DNA from: Spirochaeta thermophila DSM 6578
Lineage (GTDB): Bacteria; Spirochaetota; Spirochaetia; Winmispirales; Winmispiraceae
DNA length: 64,000 nt
Reading direction: 5' to 3'
Assembly: GCF_000184345.1 (NCBI RefSeq)
Contig: NC_017583.1
Coordinates: 1,240,001-1,304,000, forward strand
Part shown: in pieces, positions 53,446-63,824 of the stretch
Layout of the letters: every line of letters begins with the position of its first letter
Position numbering within the stretch: position 1 is the stretch's first letter
Position numbers and translations under genes: made by a program
The notes under the pieces: generated by a model
Seen by the model: only the letters and a program-made list of their open reading frames with translations
Databases searched by the model: none
Told to the model about the DNA's origin: nothing

Positions 53446-56034
53446 CTAATAGAGGTCATATCCGATGGTGAAGACGAAATCCAGACCGAGCGAGTCGGGG
53501 AACAGACTCCCCTTCTGCCATTCTATCTTGTCGTCCATCACCTTGAAACGCTTGGCGATGTAGAACCGGAGAGGGAACTGAGGGATGACGAACCGGATCC
53601 CTCCTCCTATCCCGAACCGGTAGTTTTCCAGGGGAATATCCCAAGGAGCCGTTACATCCACCGAAAATGCTGGAAAATCGAAATAGAAGTCCCACCACAT
53701 GATCTGTTCGAGAAGGGGCATTCGGAGCTCTATCCAGTTGTCCCATAGGGTTCTCCCCCCTCCGATGGGTTCTCTCGACCATCCCCTCCCCACAAAGAAT
53801 CCGTCGACATAGAGTTGATCCAGAGAAGTAGCCTGATAGGTGGGTGGTTGAGGAACCCAGAACTGGTCCAGGTTATACGTGAGCCTTGTATGAGCGGCGA
53901 GCACCCACTTGAAGTTCCAATTTTCGGCTACGGGAATGTCGAAGAGTGTGAGATATCCTTCCAACTTCGTGGTGGGCTGGATATAGTGACGGCTTCCGCC
54001 CAGGAAACCTCCCACGAGAAGGAGCTGTTGGCTGAGATAGTATCCCGAGCTGGGACTATAGAAGATATCCCGGGTATCGAGAGAGATTCCAAGGTTCCAT
54101 TTGTTGACAAACAACCACTTCCCTCTGTTTTCCCGCGTCGTGGGATCGAAAGGACGATATCTGCTCGCATCGTAGTCGAGAGTGGTGAGTGAAGTGGAAA
54201 AGTAGGTGCTGGGAGTGAGTCTCCCCACAGGTGTATAAAAACGGTATCCTGTATTGATTCCGAAAGAAATCGCCCATGCTTCGTAGTTCATGAGATATTC
54301 TTCCGGTATAGTGAAGCCGTTTCTCCTTGCGTATTCGTAATCGGTTATCACCTCCCCGGCGTCGATCTGTTCCTGGGAAGGATTGGGCACGAGCTCTCCA
54401 GTCTCCGCATCCACCCATTGCCCTGTATAAAGACCATTGTCGGGAACAGCGTTCTCCTCATTTCCCACGAACACTATCCCATCTATGGCAGTGTCCTGGG
54501 GGATCGTCCTCCCGGTGTCCTTGTGAGAGATACTCAAACTCACTCCGCCCGTCCACCGTTTCCCGAAAAGCCATCTGTCAGTGTAGTTGAAGCCGAGGGT
54601 TTGTTCATTCGGTGCCGCCGTCAGGTTCACACCGAAGTCGAGTCCATAGCCCAGGAAATTCTGGTCGCTCCAGGCCACGGTCGCCGCTACGGGGAAATCG
54701 CTGCTCCCACCGAAGTTCACCCCGAACTGGATATTGGCGGTGGGCGCTTCCTCGACATTGATCACCAGATTCATGAGCCCTTCGGTACTTCCGGCAGGGG
54801 TTTCGGGAGTGATTGAGGTGAAGTATTGAAGATTATAGAGATTGCGCAGACCTTCCACGATCTTGGTCTTGCTGAAGACGTCCCCTTCCTCTATGGGGAG
54901 TTCCCGGAGGATCACGAAGTCCTTGGTCTTGGTGTTTCCCCTGAGGATGATATTCTCTATGTGCGCCCGCCCACGTTCCTCTATCGTCACATGATAGGAG
55001 ACGAGATGCTGTTCGGGGTCCTTCTCTTCCCTGAGGTCGATCCGGTTGAAGATGTAGCCGTTCTCGTAATAGAGGTCGAGGAGCTTCTGGTAATCCCGGG
55101 TGAAGGCGGTGCGGTCGAACAAATCCCCTTCATTGAGAGTGAAAAGTTCCTGGAGTCGTTCCGTGGAAAAGATCTTGTTGCCTTCGAAAGTGATTCCTCC
55201 GAACCTGTACTGTTCCCCTTCCGAGAGATAGATGGTGATGTGGAGGTAGTGACGATCCCCCTCTATTTCCTCGGTCTTTTCCACGTGGGTGATCCGTGCG
55301 TCGATATAGCCGCGTTGGGCGTAGTAGTCTTCGATCTTCCTGAGATCCTCCTGGAATGTCTGTTCGTTGTATACTCCACTCACGAGGAATCCCTGTGGTT
55401 TGGTCTTCATGAGTCCCCGGAGCGTCTTTTCAGGGTAAAGCAGGTTACCCGAGAAGGTGATGGACCTCACGATGATCTGGGGACCTTCCGAGATCACGAA
55501 GACCACTTCGGTTCCCCGATCCCCTTCCCGTAGGATTCCTTCCACGGAGGCTTCGGGGAAACCTTTCTCATGATAGAGCTCTATGATGGCGCGCTCGTCG
55601 GCCCTGAGTTTCGCCTGTGTGACCATGTCGCCCCGTTTCAGGAGTATGGTGTCGAGGAGTTCCGAGTCCCTGACCCTCTGATTCCCTTCGAAGGTGATCC
55701 GATCCACGGAAGGGAATTCCTTCACCTCGAAGTGGATGATCACCGCGGAGTAGTTTTCGTCGGCGGGTTGTGCGCTGGGGATGATCTCATCGAAATATTC
55801 CAGGGCGTAGAGCTTGCTCTGGATCTCCCAGAACAAATCGTTGGTGAAGGTCTTTCCCACATAGGGCCTGAGAATCCCCCGGATCTCGTTTTCAGACACG
55901 GCCGAGAGTCCTGAGAACGAGAACTCTTTTATCGGTTTGCCGAGATACCAATCGGGAGGAGGTTCTTGAGCGAAGAGTGGAAGAGAGATCACTACCGACA
56001 GGAGGAGGATGATAAAACGACGCGTTACTCTCAT
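53446..56034 (-). CDS. bamA: Outer-membrane protein assembly factor BamA
   Basis: 862 residues from the ATG at 56034, which follows AAAGGAGTGTTC; an ATG six codons upstream lacks spacing for a ribosome-binding site. A signal peptide ends near LFAQ. Five POTRA domains (about 30-420) lead into a 16-strand barrel ending in an aromatic residue (FTIGYDLY). BamA inserts beta-barrel proteins into the outer membrane. Between tamB and the Skp-like chaperone, a functional set. Confidence 0.95.
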   Translation of the reverse strand: MRVTRRFIILLLSVVISLPLFAQEPPPDWYLGKPIKEFSFSGLSAVSENEIRGILRPYVGKTFTNDLFWEIQSKLYALEYFDEIIPSAQPADENYSAVIIHFEVKEFPSVDRITFEGNQRVRDSELLDTILLKRGDMVTQAKLRADERAIIELYHEKGFPEASVEGILREGDRGTEVVFVISEGPQIIVRSITFSGNLLYPEKTLRGLMKTKPQGFLVSGVYNEQTFQEDLRKIEDYYAQRGYIDARITHVEKTEEIEGDRHYLHITIYLSEGEQYRFGGITFEGNKIFSTERLQELFTLNEGDLFDRTAFTRDYQKLLDLYYENGYIFNRIDLREEKDPEQHLVSYHVTIEERGRAHIENIILRGNTKTKDFVILRELPIEEGDVFSKTKIVEGLRNLYNLQYFTSITPETPAGSTEGLMNLVINVEEAPTANIQFGVNFGGSSDFPVAATVAWSDQNFLGYGLDFGVNLTAAPNEQTLGFNYTDRWLFGKRWTGGVSLSISHKDTGRTIPQDTAIDGIVFVGNEENAVPDNGLYTGQWVDAETGELVPNPSQEQIDAGEVITDYEYARRNGFTIPEEYLMNYEAWAISFGINTGYRFYTPVGRLTPSTYFSTSLTTLDYDASRYRPFDPTTRENRGKWLFVNKWNLGISLDTRDIFYSPSSGYYLSQQLLLVGGFLGGSRHYIQPTTKLEGYLTLFDIPVAENWNFKWVLAAHTRLTYNLDQFWVPQPPTYQATSLDQLYVDGFFVGRGWSREPIGGGRTLWDNWIELRMPLLEQIMWWDFYFDFPAFSVDVTAPWDIPLENYRFGIGGGIRFVIPQFPLRFYIAKRFKVMDDKIEWQKGSLFPDSLGLDFVFTIGYDLY

Positions 56035-56053
56035 GAACACTCCTTTCCTCATG

Positions 56054-59000
56054 CTAATAAGTAAATCGCCACTTCAAGGAAATCGTCTGATCGGGGATGA
56101 AGAGTTCTTCCGGATGCTCGGGAGCGAACTTCCAGGAGAGGAGGAAGAACGGAGTATTCCATTCAACCGTCACCTCTACATTCACCTCGAACCCTCCGAA
56201 GCTTCGAACCTCCGAAGCGAGGGGGTTCTCCGCTGCAATCTGGAAGAGGGATTCCAGAAACACATCGGAGCCAAGATACTTCCCCACCAGGATAGTGGTA
56301 TTGTCGAGATACTTTCCAAGAGATGGCGATTGCCTGTCAAGAGGGTACTCAGGGGACTGGAGGGCGCTCTCGAGAACGTTCTGGAAGAGGTGTGTCCGTA
56401 CCGAGAAGACGTCCAGCCCGAAGGTCTTCTTCACCGAGGTCTCGAACTCCCTCATGAGGGCGAACTGGCTCACGAGGTCGGTGGTGAGGCCTACGAGGGA
56501 GACCGGGCTGAGGAATCCCTCGGCGAACTCCTCGTTGAACCGCTGACCGAGTACGATGTTGAGATCCTCAGGAGGAAGCGGAGGATCCGACTCGAAACGG
56601 GGTGAGAACTGGGAGAGCGGGGTGTTGTAGGAGACGAGATAAATCCTTATGGGGTCTCCCTTGTAGAAGTCCCTCATCTCGGCTCGAACGGTGATCCGGG
56701 GATCGAATTTGTCCTGATTTTCCTGAAAGAGGATGCTGCCTTCCCTCACATAGAAGCTTCGTTCGAAGTAGAAGACTTCCCCCCCCCGCAACCCGATATT
56801 CCCCTCCAGGGAGAAGCTCCCCTCACCCCCGTGAGCGGTGTACCGGAGTCTTTCCCCGGTATCGGCATAGAGTCGAAGGATCGGCAGGGTTCGTGTGGGC
56901 CACACGAACTGCACATCGGGACCCGATTGGATTCGGAGATCTATCTCGAGGGGAACGGGTTCCCCTTTTCCCGGGGCCTCAGTCCTTCTTTGAGCAAGTG
57001 TCACCACCGTGGACTCGGCCAAGATATCTCCAGCGATGGAGAGGGACTGGGGGGTCTGTTCGATGGTCACGAACCCTGCCGCATAGCCGTCTACCTGAAG
57101 AGTTCCGAAATCGTAGAGGATGTGGAGTCGGTTGGGGGAAAGGGTGGCGATGGAGATCTGGAAGAACGGGAGACTCCATGCCTCTCTCGTGAAAGCACCC
57201 GAGAGGATCACGGTGGCGTCTCCTGCAGTGATTCTGGAGGGGAGGATCTGGAATCCTTCTCCCTGGAACTCCAACTTCAGACGTTCGGACGAGATTTCTT
57301 CGGGTACGAGGAAGAACACACCCCTGAGCTCTCTGCCCTCGAGGTTCCCCGTGAGGGTCGGATCTCGGGGGTCTCCCTCGAGGGAAACCTCACCGGTGAG
57401 GATTCCCTCTCGAATCCTCACCACGCCCAGATCGAAGAGCGGTTGAAACGATTCCACGTCGATCCGCGAGAATGCCAGGGTGAGAGAAAGATGCTCTTCA
57501 CGGATCGTTCCTTTGATACTCCCCTGCAGAGGAAGGGGTGAACTGAAACTCGCATCGAGTGCTCCGTCCTCGAAGGAGAAGGCAAGGCTCGCTGCGTTCG
57601 ACGGGCCGCCTCTGAGCGTGACACCCGCAGGCGTATAGGCGAAGAGGAACCTCCAGACTGGTTGTCCCTCTACGAGTGAGACCTTGTGTAGGACGAGCGA
57701 CCCGGTACAGGAGAGTGAAGGAAGAGAGTGGAGGAAGGGGGAGAGATCATCGAACCGTTGTTCCATAGTGCCGTACAGACTCACCGGGGTGCTCTGTGTC
57801 GTTCTGCCCACTGCGAGAGAGAGATCCGTTTCCCCTCTGAAGGTTCCCGAGGAAAGATCGTAGGTCAGATGGAAACCGCTGAGGCGGTGCTGTGCGAGGA
57901 GGAGTTCCGAGAGAGAGATGCTCATGGTCGAGGAGCTTTTCTCGAAAGATCCGTTTGCGGCCAGCGGGATGCCGTTGACACTCCCTTCCGTCAAAGTGAC
58001 CGTTCCTTCGAGATCTGGATCGTTCCAAGGCCCTTCGAGGTTCACGGTGGCGGTAAGCCTCCCTCGTGCTTTCTCCTCTGTCCACCTCCCGAGCGGGGCC
58101 TCTCTTGCGTACGCGGAGAGGTCGATACGTGAAGAGGAGATATCTGCCTGGAGGCCGTACCGTTCCCTGGTCGTCTTCGATTGCAAGACGAGTTCCCCTG
58201 CCAACCGTCGGCGGGTGAGGAGCCCCTCCAGTCCCTCGGGCAGGACCAGGCTCATACTTCCTTCGAGATTGGAGTACGAATCACCGTAGGAAAGATCGAA
58301 GGCCTCGATTCCCGATGGATCGATGGCGATGCGTCCGCTCAGATTCCCTCGGACTGAGGGGAGGAGAAAGAGATCGGTCACCCTGAGATAGGGGACATAG
58401 ATCCACCACTCGTCTGTGGTGTGGAACTCGCCCGACAGGTCGACACTCACCTGCGGAGAGGATTGACCGCGCATCATCGGCAGAGGAAGAGTTCGCGTCT
58501 TCCCTCGGAAGACCCACCTGCCCTCTTTCTCCTCCAAAAGAAACGTCAGATTGTCTCCCGACAGGGAGAACTCCTTCTCCTGCAGTATACCAGAGAAGCG
58601 ATAGAGGATATTCTCGACCAACAACTCGCCGGAGAACCTCTGTGTATCCCGAAGTGCCAGGGAGAATGTCCCTTGAAAGGGCACGGTATAGAGGGTGCCC
58701 GAGGAAGAAAGGGAGAGCTGATCGGGGGTGAGAGAGAGCGTGAGGGAGGCATCCGCCTCCTCAGAGATCGAGAGTACGATGTCCTCCATGCTGGAGACAC
58801 GATACCGTGACGCGTCGAAATCGAATTCGAGCGCACCTCTGATGGTGGCCTGCTCGGGGATGATCGGATGCCAACGTCGTTGCGATCCGGAGAGGGCGAG
58901 GGTGAGATCGGACAAGGAGAGATCGCGGAAGAGGAGGAGTCCCTGCCCTCTGAGGGACGACGGACCGGAGGACGGGAAGAGGTGGGTTTCCCCATAGACA

Positions 59001-60424
59001 TAACCCTCACCTTTCCGGGGGAGGAGGAGCACGTTGAGCGTGTATTCCTGTCGTACGATATCACCTTCAAAAGAGAGCTCTGCTCTCGAGAGCTCGAATC
59101 CCCCCCATGATGCGTCTCCGGAAAAGGCATACCCTTTTATCGTCTCGTTCGATCCCGAGATGTTCACATTGAATCGTCCGCTCATGCTCTCGAACGAGGA
59201 CATCCCCGGAGATCGGGCCTCCGATATGTGCAACCTGCCCTGGAATGAGAACGGATGAATGTCGAGCAATCCTTCCATGGAGGCCCTGCCGTATCGGGTG
59301 AAGGCGGTAAGATAATCCAGGTGAATCCGGGAATTCTCCCCATCGAGCGAAAAGGCTATCGAGTGGAGATCCTTCGAGAGGAACGAAGCCGAGCCGCTTC
59401 CCGTATAGCGGAGAGTACGGGCGGGGAGATGATATGAGATTTGAAGATGGGTGGAATACGTGGCATCGAGGAAAAATTTCAGATTCGCGGGCATGCTCTC
59501 GAGGAGAGGTCCCCTGAACTGCGAGCTCGGTTGGAAGTCCTCGGTGAGTACCATGAGGTTGAGTGTGGAGGATGACCATTCATATTCTCCAAGGATGTCG
59601 TATGGGACCGATGCCTGAAGGTTCTGGAAGGAGAGGGCGTCGTTTCTTACAGACAACAGAAACCGCTGGGTGGAGAGTTCTATCCTGCTCCCCTGTAGGG
59701 AGCAGGATAGCTCCATCTCCATGCTCGGCATGTCCGGGGAAAAGGTGCCCCTCGCTCGTACCGGTACCAAGAATGTCCTCTCCGGGAGTACTCCCTCGTA
59801 GTAGGCGGCGGTCTCATGAGAGATATCCAAGAAGAGGGAAGCGCTCAGAGAGTATCGTGCGGATCCATCGTTGCCAGGAGCAATGTCGACACGAACGTCT
59901 CGCCCCATGATGCGAGATTCGTCCGGGAGTACCATCTGGAAGCTCCCGCGACGGATGAGGACCTCGGGAGGCAGCGAAGAGAGTACCCGTTGGAGGGAAA
60001 GAGACGCGGTGCGCCTGGAATGGGGTAAGGCAGGACCTTCCGAGGGATGAGTTTCGTGTGTAGTCCAGAACACGTGGACATCGGTGAGCTCGATTTTCTT
60101 CAACAGGGAGGAGGCATCCCCTCTGAGCAGGGCGAGCGCACTATAGGTGAGCACCCCCTCTCCCACGTATACGACGAAACCTCCCTGGGCGTCTCTCAAT
60201 TCCACATGTTTGATTTTCACGAAAGGAAAGATGTAGGGTTCGATCGAGCCATAGGAGACCTCGATATCCCATCGGGATTCAACGTCGTGCAGGACCTGGG
60301 TGATGAGAAATTGGAGACTTGGTGTGGCACTGTGCCTGAGGGTGAACGAAACTGCCCACGACAGTACAAGAAAGGAGGTCACAAGAATGAGGAGCAAAAG
60401 AGATGAGGGCAGTCGCTTGGTCAT
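56054..60424 (-). CDS. tamB: TamB-like translocation and assembly protein (DUF490)
   Basis: 1456 residues from the ATG at 60424, which gives a single N-terminal membrane helix (about 5-27, LLLLILVTSFLVLSWAV). The rest is long repetitive beta structure, and the final 400 residues match the TamB/DUF490 domain, ending in TISLKWRFTY. TamB-family proteins span the periplasm and pair with a BamA-type protein or carry lipid. bamA follows 19 bp downstream. An extended frame up to 60628 would overlap the divergent tmk and is rejected. Confidence 0.87.
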   Translation of the reverse strand: MTKRLPSSLLLLILVTSFLVLSWAVSFTLRHSATPSLQFLITQVLHDVESRWDIEVSYGSIEPYIFPFVKIKHVELRDAQGGFVVYVGEGVLTYSALALLRGDASSLLKKIELTDVHVFWTTHETHPSEGPALPHSRRTASLSLQRVLSSLPPEVLIRRGSFQMVLPDESRIMGRDVRVDIAPGNDGSARYSLSASLFLDISHETAAYYEGVLPERTFLVPVRARGTFSPDMPSMEMELSCSLQGSRIELSTQRFLLSVRNDALSFQNLQASVPYDILGEYEWSSSTLNLMVLTEDFQPSSQFRGPLLESMPANLKFFLDATYSTHLQISYHLPARTLRYTGSGSASFLSKDLHSIAFSLDGENSRIHLDYLTAFTRYGRASMEGLLDIHPFSFQGRLHISEARSPGMSSFESMSGRFNVNISGSNETIKGYAFSGDASWGGFELSRAELSFEGDIVRQEYTLNVLLLPRKGEGYVYGETHLFPSSGPSSLRGQGLLLFRDLSLSDLTLALSGSQRRWHPIIPEQATIRGALEFDFDASRYRVSSMEDIVLSISEEADASLTLSLTPDQLSLSSSGTLYTVPFQGTFSLALRDTQRFSGELLVENILYRFSGILQEKEFSLSGDNLTFLLEEKEGRWVFRGKTRTLPLPMMRGQSSPQVSVDLSGEFHTTDEWWIYVPYLRVTDLFLLPSVRGNLSGRIAIDPSGIEAFDLSYGDSYSNLEGSMSLVLPEGLEGLLTRRRLAGELVLQSKTTRERYGLQADISSSRIDLSAYAREAPLGRWTEEKARGRLTATVNLEGPWNDPDLEGTVTLTEGSVNGIPLAANGSFEKSSSTMSISLSELLLAQHRLSGFHLTYDLSSGTFRGETDLSLAVGRTTQSTPVSLYGTMEQRFDDLSPFLHSLPSLSCTGSLVLHKVSLVEGQPVWRFLFAYTPAGVTLRGGPSNAASLAFSFEDGALDASFSSPLPLQGSIKGTIREEHLSLTLAFSRIDVESFQPLFDLGVVRIREGILTGEVSLEGDPRDPTLTGNLEGRELRGVFFLVPEEISSERLKLEFQGEGFQILPSRITAGDATVILSGAFTREAWSLPFFQISIATLSPNRLHILYDFGTLQVDGYAAGFVTIEQTPQSLSIAGDILAESTVVTLAQRRTEAPGKGEPVPLEIDLRIQSGPDVQFVWPTRTLPILRLYADTGERLRYTAHGGEGSFSLEGNIGLRGGEVFYFERSFYVREGSILFQENQDKFDPRITVRAEMRDFYKGDPIRIYLVSYNTPLSQFSPRFESDPPLPPEDLNIVLGQRFNEEFAEGFLSPVSLVGLTTDLVSQFALMREFETSVKKTFGLDVFSVRTHLFQNVLESALQSPEYPLDRQSPSLGKYLDNTTILVGKYLGSDVFLESLFQIAAENPLASEVRSFGGFEVNVEVTVEWNTPFFLLSWKFAPEHPEELFIPDQTISLKWRFTY

Positions 60425-60447
60425 GTCCTTTGTATCACTCCGGGAAA

Positions 60448-60474
60448 TTGCGCTTCGCTTGTTTATCGTATAAA
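60448..60474 (+). promoter_or_regulatory. Possible tmk promoter
   Basis: TTGCGC at 60448-60453, 15-bp spacer, TATAAA at 60469-60474. The start site would be about three bases before the tmk ATG at 60484, and no Shine-Dalgarno is present, suggesting a leaderless mRNA. It lies in the 59-bp gap between divergent tamB and tmk. Confidence 0.42.
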
Positions 60475-60483
60475 TTCTATCAC

Positions 60484-61131
60484 ATGTCATCTCGTAAAAA
60501 AAGCAGCGGCAGGACGATCCTTTCCCGTTTCGTCGTCTTCGAGGGGATAGACGGCGCAGGAACCACGACACAACTCCGCAAGGTGGCGTCCTCCCTGAAG
60601 GGACGTGGTCACCCCCTGTGGGAGACACGGGAACCGACCGACGGTCCTGTGGGGGTTTTCATCCGAGAATGTCTTGCAAGCGGTCTCTCCCTCCCTGCGT
60701 CCGTGTATGCGTACCTGTTCGCCGCTGATCGAGACCTTCACGTCTTCGGAGAAGACGGGGTCATGGTTCGGGTGGGACGGGGGGAAATCGTGCTCTGTGA
60801 CAGGTATCTTCACTCTTCTCTCGCCTATCAGAGCGATTCCGATCACACGAGGGAATTGGTAGAGGATCTCAATCACAGGTTCCCGCTCCCCGAGGTGGTG
60901 ATCTATCTGGATACGCCCGTGGAGGAGTGTCTCCGACGTCTTTCCTCGAGACCCCAGAAGGACCTTTTCGAGCAGAGGGAAGTGCTCATGAACGTGGTTT
61001 CCCGATATAGAGAGGTGCTCCGGGCATACGAAGCAGAAGGTGGCAAGGTTCTCTATGTGGATGGCACACAGCCGCCGGATCTCATCTCCCGGGAGATCTT
61101 GAAGTTTTTGGAAGGAATACTCGATATCTAA
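60484..61131 (+). CDS. tmk: Thymidylate kinase
   Basis: 215 residues from the ATG at 60484. P-loop FEGIDGAGTTTQ (about 18-29) has Thr where many have Lys-Ser-Thr, and the DRY motif is in LCDRYLHSSLAYQ (about 105-117). The enzyme makes dTDP from dTMP. A 27-residue longer frame from 60403 overlaps tamB and the promoter and is rejected. The P-loop reads G-A-G-T-T-T; canonical Tmk is GxxGxGKST/TT, so the Lys-to-Thr change deserves checking. Confidence 0.85.
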   Translation: MSSRKKSSGRTILSRFVVFEGIDGAGTTTQLRKVASSLKGRGHPLWETREPTDGPVGVFIRECLASGLSLPASVYAYLFAADRDLHVFGEDGVMVRVGRGEIVLCDRYLHSSLAYQSDSDHTRELVEDLNHRFPLPEVVIYLDTPVEECLRRLSSRPQKDLFEQREVLMNVVSRYREVLRAYEAEGGKVLYVDGTQPPDLISREILKFLEGILDI

Positions 61132-61142
61132 TAGAGTAAGAT

Positions 61143-61754
61143 ATGAAGAAACGGTGGCATAGGACGGTAGTTTCCCTCCTCCTCTTCCTCGTGAGCATCC
61201 TTCCCATCCACGGGTACAAGGTACTGTACGCTGAACAATGGTACCGGCTCTTTCACCTCCATTTCTATCAATACCCGGAACGCTGTGCCGAGAATATCTA
61301 CTATCTCGAGCAGGCCTTGCGGGCGGACTTCGCCAATCCTCTGAATGCCCTTGCGAGGATCGGGAATCCCACCGAATGGGAGTACTACCGCTACCTCTTT
61401 TCCATGCACGTGAGTCTCAAGCTTGTGGAGCAATACCTCCTCTGGGGCTCCAAATACGACAAGCAGGTTGCCTATTTCTACAACGCTCCGTGGAAAGAGC
61501 AGAACCTCGAGAGTCTGGACAAGGCAGAGGCACTCTATCGGTACGCACTGGTGTACTGGGAAGAAGCGAGGAGATGGGCGGAAAAGGCAGAGCCATTATC
61601 GTATCTCTTCCTCCCGGAGATACAGTACTGGGCCGATGAGCGAGTCAGGATAGCGAGCGGGGAACTCGATTACCAAGAGATCATCGGCGAGCATCTCACC
61701 CGCCTCCAATCGGTACGCGAGGCCTTCCTCGCCATGGATGAGCACACCTACTGA
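61143..61754 (+). CDS. Exported protein of unknown function
   Basis: 203 residues, starting with a signal peptide (VVSLLLFLVSILPIHG) and then an aromatic-rich helical domain with many Tyr and Trp (for example EQWYRLFHLHFYQYPE and EWEYYRYLFSMH). No enzyme motif and no family recognised. It follows tmk by 11 bp, probably in the same transcript, and its end lies 3 bp from the end of convergent queA with no terminator between them. Confidence 0.7.
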   Translation: MKKRWHRTVVSLLLFLVSILPIHGYKVLYAEQWYRLFHLHFYQYPERCAENIYYLEQALRADFANPLNALARIGNPTEWEYYRYLFSMHVSLKLVEQYLLWGSKYDKQVAYFYNAPWKEQNLESLDKAEALYRYALVYWEEARRWAEKAEPLSYLFLPEIQYWADERVRIASGELDYQEIIGEHLTRLQSVREAFLAMDEHTY

Positions 61755-61757
61755 GAG

Positions 61758-62771
61758 CTAGATGATGAGCATGGCGTCGCCATAGGAAAAGAAGCGATAG
61801 CGATGCTCTATCGCCTTCCTGTAGGCCTCTAGAAGGAGGTCCTTGCCGAGGAAGGCGGAGACCAGAAGGATCAAGGAAGAGCCGGGGGTGTGGAAATTGG
61901 TGAAAAGGTGATCGATCACTTTGAAGGTATACCCCGGATAGATATAGAGCGAAGTTTCTTGCCATCCACGTTTGAGTCTTCCATGCTCCCAGGCGGACTC
62001 GAGAGCCCTTGTCGATGTGGTCCCCACTGCACACACAGGGATGTGTCGGCTTTTTGCGCTTTCTATGACCCGTGCGGTTTCTTCTGAGATATGAAATCTC
62101 TCCGTATGCATCCTGTGCTCCTCCACGTTTTCGGTCCTCACCGGCTGGAAGGTGCCCAGTCCCACGTGGAGCGTGAGGAAGGTTACGGTGTGACGCGACT
62201 TCAATTCATCCATCAGAGCAGGGGTGAAGTGGAGTCCCGCAGTGGGGGCGGCCGCTGATCCCGGGTGTCGGGCGAATACCGTCTGGTATCGTTCCTCATC
62301 CTCAGGGAGATCCGCTCGTTTGATATACGGAGGAAGAGGGACGTGGCCGTGTCGATCGAGATAGGCCTCGTCGATGGGGGGAGAGATGCGGACAAGACGG
62401 AGTCCGTCTTCCATACCTACGATTTCCGCTTCCCGTCCACCGGGAAGGTCGTAGACCACACCTGCCCGTTGTCGTCTGGTCCGGGAAACCAGTGCCTTCC
62501 ACAGAGAGGGTTCGACTTCCTCGAGGAGAAGGATCTCGACCTTTCCTCCTGAATCTCTCCTCGTGGCCAGGATGCGACTCTTCCTCACCCGGGTATCGTT
62601 GAATACGAGACATGAGGGAGGGAGGATCAAGGGAAGCTCCCTCACGTACGAGTGTTCGATCCGGCCCGTTTCCCTGTGGACCACCATGAGGCGGGCATCT
62701 TCCCTTCGCTGAGACGGATGTTGGGCGATGAGATCTTCAGGAAGATCAAAATAGAAATCTTTGAGTTTCAT
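61758..62771 (-). CDS. queA: S-adenosylmethionine:tRNA ribosyltransferase-isomerase
   Basis: 337 residues from the ATG at 62771 ([19 protein letters not shown]), the usual QueA start; it overlaps the ruvB 3' end by 26 bp. Motifs include FNDTRV near 63, [10 protein letters not shown] near 180 and a C-terminal [16 protein letters not shown]. It transfers and rearranges ribose from SAM onto preQ1 in tRNA, following Tgt, whose gene is at 33.9-35.0 kb. The ruvA-ruvB-queA order is common. Confidence 0.95.
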   Translation of the reverse strand: MKLKDFYFDLPEDLIAQHPSQRREDARLMVVHRETGRIEHSYVRELPLILPPSCLVFNDTRVRKSRILATRRDSGGKVEILLLEEVEPSLWKALVSRTRRQRAGVVYDLPGGREAEIVGMEDGLRLVRISPPIDEAYLDRHGHVPLPPYIKRADLPEDEERYQTVFARHPGSAAAPTAGLHFTPALMDELKSRHTVTFLTLHVGLGTFQPVRTENVEEHRMHTERFHISEETARVIESAKSRHIPVCAVGTTSTRALESAWEHGRLKRGWQETSLYIYPGYTFKVIDHLFTNFHTPGSSLILLVSAFLGKDLLLEAYRKAIEHRYRFFSYGDAMLII

Positions 62772-63774
62772 CGTCGCTGTCTTTTCCTCTGGGCGGGATG
62801 TTGAGATGGTCATATCCTCGAGGGGTGACTATGCGTCCACGAGGGGTCCTCTGGAGAAAACCGCACTGAATCAAGTAGGGCTCATAGAAGTCCTCGAGTG
62901 TATCCACACTTTCTCCAAGGGCGATGGCGAGGGATTCCGCACCTACCGGGCCTCCGTCGAACTTCGTGATGATGGTGTCGAGTATGCGCCTGTCGTGTGC
63001 CTCGAGACCGGCCTCATCGATGCCCAGGCGATCCATGGTGAGTCGTACGATCTGAGGGGTGATCACGCCTTTCCCGTAGACCTCTGCGAAATCTCGCGCC
63101 CTCCGGAGCATCCTATTGGCGATCCGAGGGGTTCCACGGGAACACGAAGAAAGGAGATCGAATGCAGGTTCCTCCACGCTCAACCCGAGGATACGGGCGG
63201 AACGGCGGAGAACCTTGATTATGTCTTCTTTTTCATACAAGTTAAAGTGAAATGTTATGCCGAATCGTGAGACAAGGGGCGTCGCCAGTTTTCCGGCCTT
63301 GGTCGTGGCCCCAACGAGGGTGAACGGGGGTACGGGTATTCTCACGGTCCGTGCCGAAGGACCTTGCCCTATGATCCAGTCGATGACATAATCCTCCATC
63401 GCCACATAGAGCATCTCTTCAATGGCTGGTTTGAGCCTGTGTATCTCGTCGATGAAGAGCACGCTTCGAGGACTGAGAGTGGTGAGTATCCCTGCCAGAT
63501 CCTTGGGTTTTTCGAGAGCCGGGGCGGACGTGATTCTGAGTTCGACCCCCAACTCGTGGGCGATGATACTTCCAAGGGTGGTCTTCCCAAGGCCGGGCGG
63601 CCCACTGAGGAAGACGTGATCGAGTGCTTCCCCACGTTGTCTGGCGGCACGGATGAATACCTTGAGGTTCTCCTTGATTTCCTCTTTGCCCTGGAACTCC
63701 GAGAGAGAGAGAGGACGGAGACGCTCCTCCTGCGCATCCTCCTCTCGTTTCAACGGTGAGAGGGTGTGGTCCAT
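62746..63774 (-). CDS. ruvB: Holliday junction branch-migration ATPase RuvB
   Basis: 342 residues. Walker [10 protein letters not shown] (about 59-67), Walker [10 protein letters not shown] (about 105-113), sensor [10 protein letters not shown], and the C-terminal winged helix with [10 protein letters not shown]. Works with RuvA to move Holliday junctions. ATG follows AGGATGGAGAT. Overlaps queA. Confidence 0.97.
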   Translation of the reverse strand: MDHTLSPLKREEDAQEERLRPLSLSEFQGKEEIKENLKVFIRAARQRGEALDHVFLSGPPGLGKTTLGSIIAHELGVELRITSAPALEKPKDLAGILTTLSPRSVLFIDEIHRLKPAIEEMLYVAMEDYVIDWIIGQGPSARTVRIPVPPFTLVGATTKAGKLATPLVSRFGITFHFNLYEKEDIIKVLRRSARILGLSVEEPAFDLLSSCSRGTPRIANRMLRRARDFAEVYGKGVITPQIVRLTMDRLGIDEAGLEAHDRRILDTIITKFDGGPVGAESLAIALGESVDTLEDFYEPYLIQCGFLQRTPRGRIVTPRGYDHLNIPPRGKDSDDETQRFLF

Positions 63775-63824
63775 ATCTCCATCCTACCTCGTGGCTGAAG
63801 GTACGACAAGCCGATGCTCTGGGT

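Noticed and set aside
60425-60628. TamB start at 60628
   Set aside because: This would overlap tmk head-on and removes the membrane anchor from the N-terminus.
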